Source of the DNA: Heterotrichella gracilis
Lineage: Eukaryota > Sar > Xanthophyceae > Tribonematales > Xanthonemataceae
DNA length: 64,000 nucleotides
Reading direction: 5' to 3'
Assembly (NCBI GenBank): GCA_032358255.1
Contig: JAULBX010027274.1
Coordinates: 124,001 to 188,000 of the forward strand
In this document: in pieces, positions 1 to 10,951 of the stretch
How the letters are laid out: each line of letters opens with the position of its first letter
Position numbering within the stretch: the stretch's first letter is position 1
The notes under the pieces: model-generated
Seen by the model: only the letters and a program-made list of their open reading frames with translations
Told to the model about the DNA's origin: nothing
Database searches by the model: none
Translations under genes and position numbers: made by a program

Positions 1-19
1 GGGTTGAGTGACCAACCAG

Positions 20-3000
20 GATGCAGCTGCCACGCTGGCACTCATAGAGGAGGCAAACATGCAGGTGCGCTGACAATCCCTAGGGTACATTATGCAGGGT
101 TTAGGGGCTCAGATTCCCTAGGGGACAACAATGTGGTGCAGGGTTGAGGAGGCAAATAAACTGATGCGCTCACAGCCCCAGGGCAGGGTCTGCGTGTGCG
201 ATGAATTCACGCAGGCGTTTGGGCTTGACATAAGTAATAAACCCTGATTTGTGTCCCCACAGGTTAAGCGGGCCCTGAGCGAGGTGTTCCGCAAGGAAAA
301 CAGTGTGGGTGCCCTAAAGCGCCTCTAAACCCTAGTACCCTTGTGCCCCCCGGTTGAACTGGCATTGCTTGCGTTAACTGCCCCTAAAATACCCACTTTT
401 CAAAATGCCAAATTGAAACATTGATTACACACCTTTGTCGCCACAGGTTGAGCTGGCGCTGAGTGAGGAATCCCGCGAGAAGACCAGCGTGGGTGCCCTC
501 AAGCGCCGCCTGACCGAGCTGCGGGACGACGTGAGCGGTGCGCACCAGCAGCTGCATGTCACCCAGCAGCGGGTGGACTGGAACCTGAGGAGGATAGAGG
601 AGCTGAGGGCGCAGGCGGTGCGTGTGTAATATAGTGGGAACACCTTGGCAAAACCCTAAACCCTTGGCAAACCCTTGGCTGTCAACGTGTGGTGGAATCT
701 AGTGGTAGCTGTGGCAGACCCTTGGCAAGTGCTTGGGAATCGATGTTGCAACCCAGTCGGGGAATGGTGCAAGGTACACAGTGGGAGCCCTAGTGGAACC
801 CTTCTAAACGCCTTAGTAGAACCCCAGTGGAAGCCCGTCCATTTGATGGTTTACTGACTGTGCTTCCACAACCCTTCCCAGGAGCGCTTGGAGCGCGTGC
901 GCACACAAACCGCTACCACCTCTGCCGTCGCCGCCGCCACCACCACCACTGCCACCTCCTCTGTTGAGGCGCAGCTGGCAGCCATGGACCTGGGGGATGC
1001 CGTGGAAACCCTGGACGGGTTTGGGGCAAATCCTAGCACCAGCGGGCGCCAGCGCCGGGGGCTGCAGAGCAGCTTGAATTTCGAGGACAAGCTGAAGCAG
1101 TTTTGGTACCCAGTTGCCTTTGCAGCGGTACGTACCCTTTGGGCGAGGGCTAGGGTTTTGTTAGTTGCATCCCAACAATACAGCCGAATGAGCAGTCTGT
1201 CTTGCACATGCGGCGCCAAGCAGTTCTGCCCTGGTGCTATTTATATCACCTTTTGATCCTGAGCTACCTGAGGTCCTGCTAGACAAGGTCAGCCCATGTG
1301 GCCCTTGTTTACCTACCCCCTTACCTCCGGTGCTCATCACTACGCCAGCACCAATCCTCCCCCTCACATCCTCCTAAACCCTAACCCACCCATAAAAACC
1401 CTCGACCTCAGTACCGCCCAATACCGAATTTTGTTTCCCCCGCCATTACAGAAGGTGGGCACCGACACCATGGTCCCCTTTGACCTCTTCAACGAGCCAT
1501 GGGTGCTGTTTCGAGATGAGGCGGGGGAGGTGGGGTGCGTGCGGGACGAGTGCGCGCATCGAGCCTGCCCGCTGTCCCTCGGTAGGGTTGTGGAGGGCAC
1601 CATCGAGTGCCCCTACCATGGCTGGCGGTTCAACCCCCACGGCGAGTGCACCAGGATGCCCTCCACCGCTTTCTGCAAGGGGGTGGCTGTGTCTGCGCTG
1701 CCATGCTTTGAACAAGATGGTGGGTGATGGTGGGGTGGGTGGGGGTGGGAATGGCTTGGCCTGTGTATTGAGGATGGGTGGTGGGGGTGGTGCCTGCCAA
1801 AAACATGCATAGATGGTGGCAATATATGGTATGTCGCTTAATCCACTTTATTGTACTGCAACAGCAGATGGCGTGACCGCATCATATGAGTGCAGCCCAT
1901 ATACGACGACATACTCATCCTCTTGGTTTACATTTACATTTACAATTACATAGGAATTTCCAAGGCAGAAATGGCAGTAATGTGGCAGTTTAGTGGCAGT
2001 AGTTTGGTAGGCCTGGAACCCGGCACGTTCGTGTAGCAGCACAACCCTAGCCCACACGCCTGGGCGTGGGCGGGAGTGCAGAACCCTGACCTACAAACCC
2101 TAACCCGGTACCCTCTTCCCGCAGGCTTCGTGTGGGTGTGGCCCGGTCAGGGCGCGCCCCCCGACATCCCCACCGCGTTCTCCACCCCCCCTGGGGTCAC
2201 CATCCACGCAGAGATCGAGCTGGAGGTCCCTGTGGAACACGGCCTGCTCATGGAAAACCTCCTCGACCTCGCGCACGCACCCTTCACCCACACCTCCACG
2301 TTCGCCAAGGGCTGGCCGGTGCCCGATAAGGTCAAGGTCCACATGGGGAAGGTGCTGGAGGGGTCCTGGGACCCCTACCCGATTGACATGGCGTTTGCGC
2401 CCCCCTGCATGGTGGTGTCCAAGATAGGCCTGGCGCAGCCGGGCAAGATCGAGCGGGTGAGTGGGGGGCGATAAAAATCGGATTAATTGAATTGGATACC
2501 CTTGGCCGAGAGGTCCGGGTAATCTTGTAAACTGCATCGTGATGGGGATATATCATTGCAATTAATAATGCAACGAGGAATGCCTAGGAAGCGCGATTCA
2601 TCAGATCGCGTTGATTACGTCCCTGCCCTTTGTACACATCGCCCTTCGCTCCTACCAATTGGATTGAATTGGGTGTAGGGGGGGGGGTGTTCTATATAGT
2701 GTGTGTGGGCTGATATGCCATGCAGACTTGGTGTGAGTATGTGTGCGCATGCCCTGCAGGCCTCCGCTGCAGGGATGCTTTCCCTGCGTGCTGCCCTTGG
2801 TTTGTTGGCACCCAATTGATACATCTTCCTGACACCAAACCCCAACAAAACCCTCGACCTGTAGCCATCATCCCTGATTGCCTGCAACACTCCGACCCAT
2901 GCCTAACAAGACCCTTCCTCTACAGGGCGCCCGCGCCTGCACAAATCATCTGCATAGCTGAACCCTACAACATCCAGATGTATAACCCTGACATAACCCT

Positions 3001-3697
3001 TAGCCCTTCCCCTGCAGGGCGCCAGCGCCGACGCGTGCACCAACCACCTGTACCAGCTGCACGTGTGCCTGCCCAGCAAAGCAGGCCACACCCGGCTGCT
3101 GTACCGCATGGCGCTGGATTTCCTGACGTGGACAAAGTATGTCCCGGGGATCCAGGCGTTCTGGAAATCCATCGCGGGCCAGGTGGGTGGCGGATGGGAA
3201 GGCTGGGGGGGGTGTGAGTGGTCCTGTGGTTTTGGCGTCGGTGGTGCAGGGGGGTAGTTTGAGTGTGTGAGCTCTGCTGGACGACGCTGCAAGGGGAAGG
3301 GTACCTGCTACAGAATGTTGGTTACCATTTAGGGGTAAGCGCCAAGGGGGACAGCAGGACAGGTTGCGCAAATGGGGGGATAACCTGGGTTCATTAACCA
3401 GCCCCCTCACTTCCCCTCCTCCCTCTCACCCCCTAAACCCTTAAAAAAACATCCCCCTAAATTCTGAACCCCATGCAGGTTCTGGGTGAGGATCTGAAGC
3501 TGGTCAAGGGGCAGCAGGACAGGCTACGCAAAGGGGGGGACACGTGGGCAAACCCCGCGCCCTACGACCAGCTGGCGGTGCGGTACAGGCGCTGGCGGAA
3601 CGCAGAGTCAGAGAAGCCCTTGGAACCCCCACAAGGGTCTGAGCCCATGGATGGGGTCACCCTGCGCAAGCAAGAGGATGGGTCGTGGCGGGTGTGA
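20..3697 (+). CDS. CAO: Chlorophyllide a oxygenase (chlorophyll b synthase), 5' partial
   Basis: Rieske-type mononuclear iron oxygenase that converts chlorophyllide a to chlorophyllide b at the plastid membranes. Exons read: 20-64, 447-617, 882-1127, 1452-1719, 2125-2456, 3018-3182, 3479-3697 (481 residues visible; all splice phases agree). The first exons give a helical, charged stretch (the regulatory/linker part of the family), then FWYPVAFAA leads into the Rieske domain. The [2Fe-2S] ligands are seen as CAH (1551) and CPYHGW (1608). The mononuclear iron site is [12 protein letters not shown] near 2255-2290. The C-terminal end has [10 protein letters not shown] and YRRWRN, typical of CAO. 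The N-terminal transit peptide and A domain lie outside the window. Introns carry decayed copies of exon edges (listed separately). Identity is strong; the placement of exon 20-64 is less certain because it is short and at the window edge. Confidence 0.93.
141..176 (+). repeat. Echo of CAO exon 20-64 donor edge
   Basis: The words GAGGAGGCAAA and TGCGCT of the exon end and its donor (about 48-72) recur here in the same order inside the following intron. The GT of the donor is lost. Short and therefore weaker than the other echoes. Confidence 0.45.
250..327 (+). repeat. Echo of CAO exon 447 acceptor edge (decayed exon copy)
   Basis: A copy of the acceptor (CCCCACAG) and the first 66 bases of exon 447-617, placed about 184 bases upstream. 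It would read VKRALSEVF...SVGALKRL and then stops, against VELALSEES...SVGALKRRL in the true exon. Roughly three quarters of positions match by eye. Confidence 0.85.
2910..2957 (+). repeat. Echo of CAO exon 3018 acceptor edge
   Basis: CTACAG followed by a decayed version of the exon start: it reads [10 protein letters not shown] and then stops, against [15 protein letters not shown] in the true exon about 92 bases downstream. The polypyrimidine run before the AG is also copied. Confidence 0.75.
3326..3392 (+). repeat. Echo of the interior of CAO last exon
   Basis: The run GACAGCAGGACAGGTTGCGC and the following G-rich stretch repeat bases about 3505-3550 of the last exon. The copy lies in the intron just upstream, in the same orientation. 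Confidence 0.75.
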
Positions 3698-4845
3698 GGG
3701 CACGCAGGAGGGGTGTGTTGTAGATGAGAATTTGCTAGGTCTTTGTTTACTTGGGTAGGGGATTTTGCCACTACACCTGCTGCTACCGCTTTTGGGAGGG
3801 GTATACAGGTGTAGGTGGCAAATTGCAGTGGCCACAGTATGGGCTATGGGAGGTGGACATCCTGTGTATGGGTGCAGTTTGCTCCTTTTTCATGGATAGG
3901 ACTTGTTTTATTTATTTGCTTAGCTGCTTTTTGGAGCACTAGCAAAACGCAATGGCCTAGCTCACAAGTGTGTGGCCCCAGAAATGGCCCATTTTGAAGC
4001 AACTTCCAAACAGGGTTAAGGGTTTAGGGGGATGGGCCACGCTCACGGGGGATTTGGTTACATCTAGGACGGGTGCTTGTTGTCAATGGGGCTTTGTGCA
4101 TCGTTTTGGGTGCCTTTTCCGTACAGGTAGAGTATTTTGCCGCTTTCCATTAGCGCAGAGAGGCGCTGGCGAAAAGGTAGTCGAGAACCCCATAGGAACC
4201 CTCGCAAGGGTTTTGGGGAAGCTGGGAGGAGGTGGTTGATCAACGTAGTATCGATATGGGGGAAGCACAGAGATGCCATCTCAGATGCGGCCACTAGGAG
4301 GTGAACTACTGTGCCAAGTTCTTAAAAAGGCAGTTGTCTAGACATGGGGTTTAACCACCAATTGAGTGCGCGAGCTGATAGATGATGGATGAGAACCTTG
4401 ATCGCTAATTCTGGGCTGGGAAGGCACATGTGGGGTGTCGATTTGAAAGTTGAAACTGGTAGTGATTGCCTGTTATAGGTAGCTCATACAGTCCCAGCTG
4501 TTGTAGATTTGAAGGTTGTTGCCAGATGCATGCATGCCAATGCTGTGCAGACCACTGACCTTTAAAGGGCGCCAGCGTTTCCAACACATCTGTCAAGTTC
4601 CCCGGTTGGTTTAACCCCAATCATACGAAGGACGTGTCTCTTTTCGCTTCATTGCCTGCGGCTTGTTCAAGGCCTGTCACAGGCCTGTCGACGTCTTTTT
4701 GGAGGTATCGTGAGTTGCGATGCGAATTGTCTATGTATAACATATTCCACTCGTGCTCTGCCTTCCCAAACTCAAAATTGAGCTAAAGTGGACCAACCGT
4801 GTACGCGAGTGGACCGCTCTACCCATGGTTGATTGACCTGAGGGC
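3698..4845. other. Intergenic, CAO to SulP transporter (tandem, both +)
   Basis: No frame here shows a recognisable protein or splice-consistent exon. It must hold the CAO 3' UTR and the promoter and 5' UTR of the transporter. One CCCTAAA-like word occurs. Nothing else is evident. Confidence 0.5.
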
Positions 4846-7800
4846 ATGCCATCGAATGCCAAGATGGCAGTGAGATCACTTGGGGTCCATCCGCAAGGCA
4901 GTCGAATTTTCCGTTGTGTGTGTCCAAAACCTCTCAATCTTCGCACCAAACATCACTCAGAACGCTTCAATAGTAACGCATTGCCTTGCAAACCACCTCA
5001 ACCACGCCTAAGGCAATGCACAGCTCAAGGTCGGACAAGGTCAAGAGTAGTGACCCCCGTAGCGTCAGGAGCGCAGGTGGTGCACGGATGGAGGGCTGAC
5101 AACCTATTGGGAGACTTGTGCGGTGGACTGACGGCAGCGGTGGTTGCGCTGCCGTTGGGGCTCGCATTTGGAGTGAGCTCAGGTGGGGTCCGCTTAGTCA
5201 TCCTGACTGCAACCAAACTGATCCCTGCTGCCTGCGTGTTGCAACACTTGTTCCTTAAGCCTTTATGCTCTTTGTATAACTGCTGTTGGTTTCAAATTCC
5301 AAAACCTTGTTTCACCACTACGGTTTTTGAGCTGTTGAATGCATGTCAAGAGGGTAATTGCCAACTCCAAACACAAACTCAACAGGTGCTGGGCCACTGG
5401 CGGGACTGTACAGCTCAGTCTTTGTTGGATTCCTGGCCGCAATATTTGGCGGCACACCTGCACAAGTCTCCGGGCCAACGGGTCCCATGACAGTGGTCAC
5501 AGCGGTAAGGGTTTTGCATAGCCCTGCACAACCCTTGTGGTCAATGACCCATAAGGTTTGAAGGTTCTGTGAGGTGTTTGGTGTTCCCATACTCGGCAAT
5601 TCTGCACTGCAATCATGCAACAAGGGGCCACTTTGATACACTTGCGAACTGCTGGATTGGGCTGTGGGCTGTGGAAGTTGGTGGCGGGGCTGGGTAGGGT
5701 AGGGTGGGGAATGCGGTGCAAAGAATGAATCTTTTGACTTGAGCGCACAACAACAAGGGTGCACATGGTCACAGAAACCCATAGCCAACCACGAGTTGCA
5801 GCCACGTTTGGCTAGGCATAACAACCTATCTCAAACCCATGTCCTGTGACTTGCAGGCAGTGCTGGTCGCCTATGCAAGCAGACCAGCTGTGGCGTTCAG
5901 CGTGGTGGTACTGGCGGTAAGGGTTCTTTCCTGTGCGCATCACTTGCTCATCTAGTGCTGTAAGCGGGAAACATCCCATTCAATATGGATCAATTGTGGT
6001 AACTGGAAACAGTGTCAGTTAAGCCTTGGCTCTAGGAGTGGGGTGAGGCATACCCAGACATGCTAACCTGGCTTCAAAGCTGGAAAGCAAATACTTACTT
6101 AATTGTTGTAAACCTTACAAGTGGGTGTGGTTTGTCCAGGGGCTGATGCAGATCGCGATGGGTGTGGCCAAACTGGGTGGATACATCAGGTGAGCGGAGG
6201 GTTAACTCGTCGTAAGTCCGGGTGAAAGGCGGTCAAGAGCAGCATACTTGTACACAATCTGCATGATGGCTGTTTTGTATCTATGTAGTTGCCTTTGCTG
6301 TACTTTGCGTGACGATGGCACCGCAATACCCTTGCCATGACAGGGCCATGAGCTACGCCTGATGACCCTACACCCCAAACCCCAAGCTGTGAATGCCTGG
6401 TTGCTGTGTCACCGGTGCTGGTTGCGCCCAGGCTGCATGCCTGATGACAGAACCTTAAAAGCCTAGAATTGGACCCGAAACCCTTGCACGCAGGCTCCAT
6501 GACTGACGACAGAACCCTTAAACCCTACACCCTTGCGCGCAGGCTGGTGCCCATGCCCGTCACCTCTGGCTTCATGACCGGCATCGGCTGCATCATCGTC
6601 ATCACCCAGCTGCCAGTCATGCTGGGGACGAGCGTGGGAGCAGACCTCCTGGTGCGCATGTGCCTGCCCAGCTTGAACATTCCAAGGGCCATGATTTGCC
6701 TATTCACATGCTCATGCTGGTGGCGTCGACGCAATCCGGCAGACACGGAGGCCTTGGTCTAGGGTTCTGCATGCACATATCGGCTGTCCACTACAACCTG
6801 TGGCATGCTATCAATGCTGTTAGAAACTGCAAATGGCTCTCTATTTTGCTCATGAGTCAGAGCAGAGTCGATTGGTTCAAATATGAACGAGCAATAGGAT
6901 GGTTCATTGAATGGAAACGAGCGTCTAGTTTGAAGATGAAAGTAGCATCCTGTTCATATGGATATGCAAACTAGGACCCTGACCCAACCCCATCGACCCC
7001 ATGCCACACAGGTAATCCTCTCCAAACCACCACAGGCCCACAAATATGCAAATGCCTAATCCTTACCCAATGCCATGCCATAGGTTGCGCTCACCCAGCT
7101 CCCATCCATCCTGGCCAACGTCAACACACAGGCTGCCATGCTGGGTGCCATGGCATTTTGCTTCAGCGCATTCACACCCCGCGCCATCAAGAATTACCTC
7201 CCTGGGTCCCTTTTGGCCCTCCTTGTGGGGACCTCTGTCTCCCTGGTATGCGGATTTGACGTCCCCCGTGTGGGGCCTATTCCCAGCGGGCTGCCGGTCC
7301 CCCAAATGCCGGTCATTCCACTGGACTTGCTCTCCCAGATGCTGCGGTCCGCGGTTGTGTTGGCCACCCTGGGTTCCATTGACAGCCTGTTGACTTCACT
7401 GGTGGCCGATACCCTGACGGGGGACTACCATGACTCGGACAGGGAGCTGATTGGCCAGGTGGGAGATCAGGATGTGATGGGCATGTGGATTGGCCTGCGA
7501 TCAGGAGGTGGGATGGGCATCAGCATGGGCATGTGATGTAATGGGCTTGCGGGGTGGCTATGCACTCCGATCCGCATGTGGGGTGGGGACACATAGCAAT
7601 CAGCAGTGCTGATTCAGCATGCGGTGGGCATGTGGATAGTATATGAGCCAACGTCACCTCTCCCTCACCAGCCACACCCTCTACCACGCAGGGCATCGGC
7701 AACACCGCATCGGGGCTCTTTGGCGGTCTACCCGGCGCGGGAGCCACCATGCGCACAGTGATCAACATCCGATCCGGGGGGAAATCGCCCATCTCTGGAG

Positions 7801-9978
7801 CATTTCACTCCCTGGTCATCATGGCAGTGGTGCTGGGGCTGGGGAGGTATGCATCGAATATCCCCCTGGCGGTCCTGGCTGGCATCCTGCTGAAATGCGG
7901 TCTGGATGTGATGGACTGGGGGTACCTGAGGAGGGTGCGCCAGCTGTCGTCGGAATCGCTGCTGGTCATGGTGCGTGGCCCTTGCTTTACCGCCCTCCAA
8001 CCCCTCAAAACCTGGAAACCCTATGTTAGGATGCAGGGCATAAAATGTAGAGTAGGCAGGGCGCTGCATTTGCATGCATTGATTATAAAGTGGTGTGATG
8101 GAATGGGGCTACCTGAAACGGGTGCGCCAGCTATCAATGGAATCCCTGCTGGCCATGGTGCATGCCTCTACCTCTCATGATGCGTTCATTTTCCCTCTTA
8201 TCCCCCATTTTTGGTCCTCCCTCATGATGGTACTTTGCGTTAGCTGAGCTTCCAAACCTAGGTCATCATTTTCCCGTTTTCCTCCCCTCCTGTCACAGGG
8301 TACTGTCCTCACCTTGACTGTTTTCTACGACCTCATCGCTGCGGTGGCTGCCGGCTGCTTCCTGTCAGCCCTCTCCTTCTTTAAAGTCATGGCAGAGCGC
8401 CAGGTGGCAGACATTCGCTTCATCGACGCGCAGGCATTGGAGACCAGCAGCCCCGCACAGCTGGGGTTGAGTGGCGAGGAGGCGACCATGGTGGCGCAGC
8501 ATCCGGGGGGTCTGGTGGTGGTGCGGTTACAGGTGAGGTTAGGAGAAACCCTAAAGAAGGGTTCAGTGTGCAGCAAAAAAAATATGTAGGGATGAGTGGC
8601 GAGGAGGCGACCATGGTGGCGCAGCATCCAGGGGGTCTGGTGGTGGTGCGATTACAGGTGAGGGTGGGAGAAACCCTAAAGAAGGGTTCTAAGTGCAGCA
8701 AAACCCTGTTTTAGGGTTGAGTGTTGAGGAGGCGGCCATGGTGGCGCAGCATCCGGGGGGCCTGGTGGTGGTGCGGTTACAGGTGAGGGTGGGAGAAACC
8801 CTGACGCAGGGTTTTGTGTGCAGCCTGATGTGGCCAAGGGGAATTACAGTAGGCCATGCACTCGATCGGCAAGAAAAAATTTGTTTGTATGCTGTGGGTT
8901 TGCGTCTGCCCACTTATGTATAGTATAGTATTCCAGGCGGTGTGATATGGCCACGGTGCGCTGACTGGCACCCATTCTGTTGACGTTTTTGCCTCGCTTT
9001 AATAGGGCATGTTCACGTCTGGTGGCGCCAGCGGCGTGGTGCGCAGCGTGCTGCATGGGTGCGCCTCCTACCGCACACTGGTGTTGGACATGAGGACCGT
9101 GGCTGTGGTGGATGACAGTGCGGTGCTGGCACTGCGGGAGATGGCTGGGGCAACAAAACGGGTGAGCGAGGGTATGGAAATGATCCATTGACAAATGCTG
9201 CTACATGCATGCAAAAGAATGGCAGTTTTGTAACCGCCGCTGCACGCTTTCATGTACCTGGATGCCACTCCCTGGCTGGGTGCCCCTGCTGCCAAACCAT
9301 ATGTTAGGGTGTCAACTCCAACCTAAGAATGCACATGGTGATGCGACCTGAGTGCCCCGCTTGTTGCACTGCAGGCTGGCCAGCACATGTACGTGTGCGG
9401 AGCGGGCCCAACAGCGGCGCAGCTGATCAGCCGGCTGGGGGTGGGAGCAGTGCTGCATGGCGACCCAACATCGGATCGACTCACATGCCTGCGCAACATC
9501 ACCAGGTGCCCCAAGGAAACAGGGTAAATCAAGGGTAATAAGACAAATATATTATACCTATTATTATCTAATTGCGCTTGGTAAACAAATTAATTATACC
9601 TGTTATTATCTAATTGCGCTTGGTAAAATGCGCTCACATGTGACACCTGTTATAGAGCACAGTGTTGCAGAGAAACTTTGGAGCATGCAATATAAGACCT
9701 TATATATTATTATTATTACATTATACATTACATGGGTACGCAGCCTGCATGTTGCGAAGTAAAGGGAGCTTGCATGCATATATTGCCAAGTAAAGGGGAC
9801 CTTGCACACATATAATGCCACACATCCATGCTGAAGGCATGTGCCATATTGCAGGGTCAACAGCCCTGCAAACAGCCCAGCCCCCGTATCCAGCAGCGGC
9901 CGCGACAGCAATGACAACGGCTGTGTGCAAGCTGCTGTGCCCCAGGACCAATCGCAAGACATGGCCATGCAGGGTTAG
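4846..9978 (+). CDS. Plastid-targeted SulP/SLC26 anion transporter, BicA-like, with STAS domain
   Basis: Anion transporter of the SulP family; the closest remembered relatives are cyanobacterial BicA-type bicarbonate transporters, so bicarbonate or sulfate is the likely cargo. Exons: 4846-5182, 5386-5504, 5857-5916, 6140-6189, 6543-6651, 7084-7458, 7692-7970, 8299-8532, 9006-9161, 9375-9505, 9855-9978 (657 residues). The first roughly 80 residues are basic and Ser/Pro rich, like a transit peptide. Then come NLLGDLCGGLTAAVVALPL, GGTPAQVSGPTGPMTVV and SGFMTGIGCIIVITQLP, hallmark stretches of the membrane domain; IDSLLTSLVAD and a later glycine-rich GGLPGAGATMRT follow. A STAS domain starts in exon 8 and includes LVLDMRTVAVVDDSAVLAL. 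The end of exon 5 is ambiguous (two in-phase donors) and the last exon is chosen by phase only. Targeting to the envelope is inferred from the N-terminus. Confidence 0.87.
8092..8165 (+). repeat. Echo of SulP exon 7 donor edge
   Basis: Repeats the last about 65 bases of exon 7692-7970 plus the donor. It would read VMEWGYLKRVRQLSMESLLA against VMDWGYLRRVRQLSSESLLV. The frame is preserved, so the copy is young or was under constraint. Confidence 0.88.
8590..8690 (+). repeat. First echo of SulP exon 8 donor edge
   Basis: Near-identical copy of the last about 65 bases of exon 8299-8532, with the donor and about 35 bases of intron (GGTGAGG, GAAACCCTAAAGAAGGGTTC). Period about 124 bases. Confidence 0.92.
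8710..8826 (+). repeat. Second echo of SulP exon 8 donor edge
   Basis: Third copy of the same unit, again with donor and adjoining intron. Together with the true exon edge this makes a three-unit tandem array with a period of about 125 bases. Confidence 0.92.
9552..9627. repeat. Tandem duplication in SulP last intron
   Basis: A 33-34-base AT-rich unit containing ATCTAATTGCGCTTGGTAAA occurs twice, about 42 bases apart. Purely intronic, not exon derived. Confidence 0.9.
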
Positions 9979-10951
9979 GCTGAGGCGGGGGCCACCATGG
10001 TGACCATGGTACGTGAGGTATTGAGGGTGTCACCATGTCATGCAAATGGGTCCTGAGTAAGCGCGTTTCTATCTGGTTTGTCAACAACATTTATTGAATA
10101 TACAAGCCTCAGGGCATTCGCCAGACGGCGGCTTGAACGGTCCAGGCGCCGACACTGAATGAAGGGACCTACCATCCACAGGCACTAGCATGAGGTTAGC
10201 TTTGATCTGTGCTTCCAGAGGGCTATGCACATGTTTTTATTTATTACCACCATTGATACCATTTCCTTGATTTTTTTGGGGTTGGATTTGCTTCACTATC
10301 CGATGGATTGAATCGGCGATATGTGGATAGCATGCTGCAGTACTGGTTTGAATTTCTTGTTCCCAGTCTGCACTTGCACTTGTTATGTAGTTACTCACAT
10401 TCCAGCAGTTCAATGCTGACCACCACCCATTATTTATCTGCTCAGCCTCTGAGAAATCTCAAGATTTGGGCCAGGCTCAGCCTTTCAACCATTATGGTGC
10501 ATGTCCAGAATCATTACCCAAAACTTTGCCAAGCGTTTTGACATCTGTTCCAATATGGAATGCTTCCCTAAGTCCTGTCACGCGATAGTCAGCTCTAGAT
10601 TTAGTAATACCTCGATAAGTGGGATTCATCTATCTTATGAATGAACCATCCTAGCGACTCAGCATGCGTAGTGTGGTGGAATGCAAATCTATGCTGCATT
10701 TGCATTGTACAACAACGTCATACAACCCGGCAATGGCGTGATAGAAACCATTGTGAGACTCCAATGGTGCGTACAAAATAGTCTGTAAGATTTCTGATGT
10801 ATTTTGATGCATTGAAGCAGGCTAAACTTCCCAACCCTCCAGCCATAAGAAATGCATAGACTGCAGCTGCGTGGTGCAGTCTAGGGGACAACCCAGCACC
10901 AGCAAGAAACCCTAAACAAGCTGGAACCCTCCACAAGGGTCAGGAAATACC
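9979..10951. other. Intergenic between convergent genes
   Basis: Holds the 3' UTRs of the SulP transporter (+) and the plastid membrane protein (-). I see no convincing exon or repeat in it. Confidence 0.5.
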
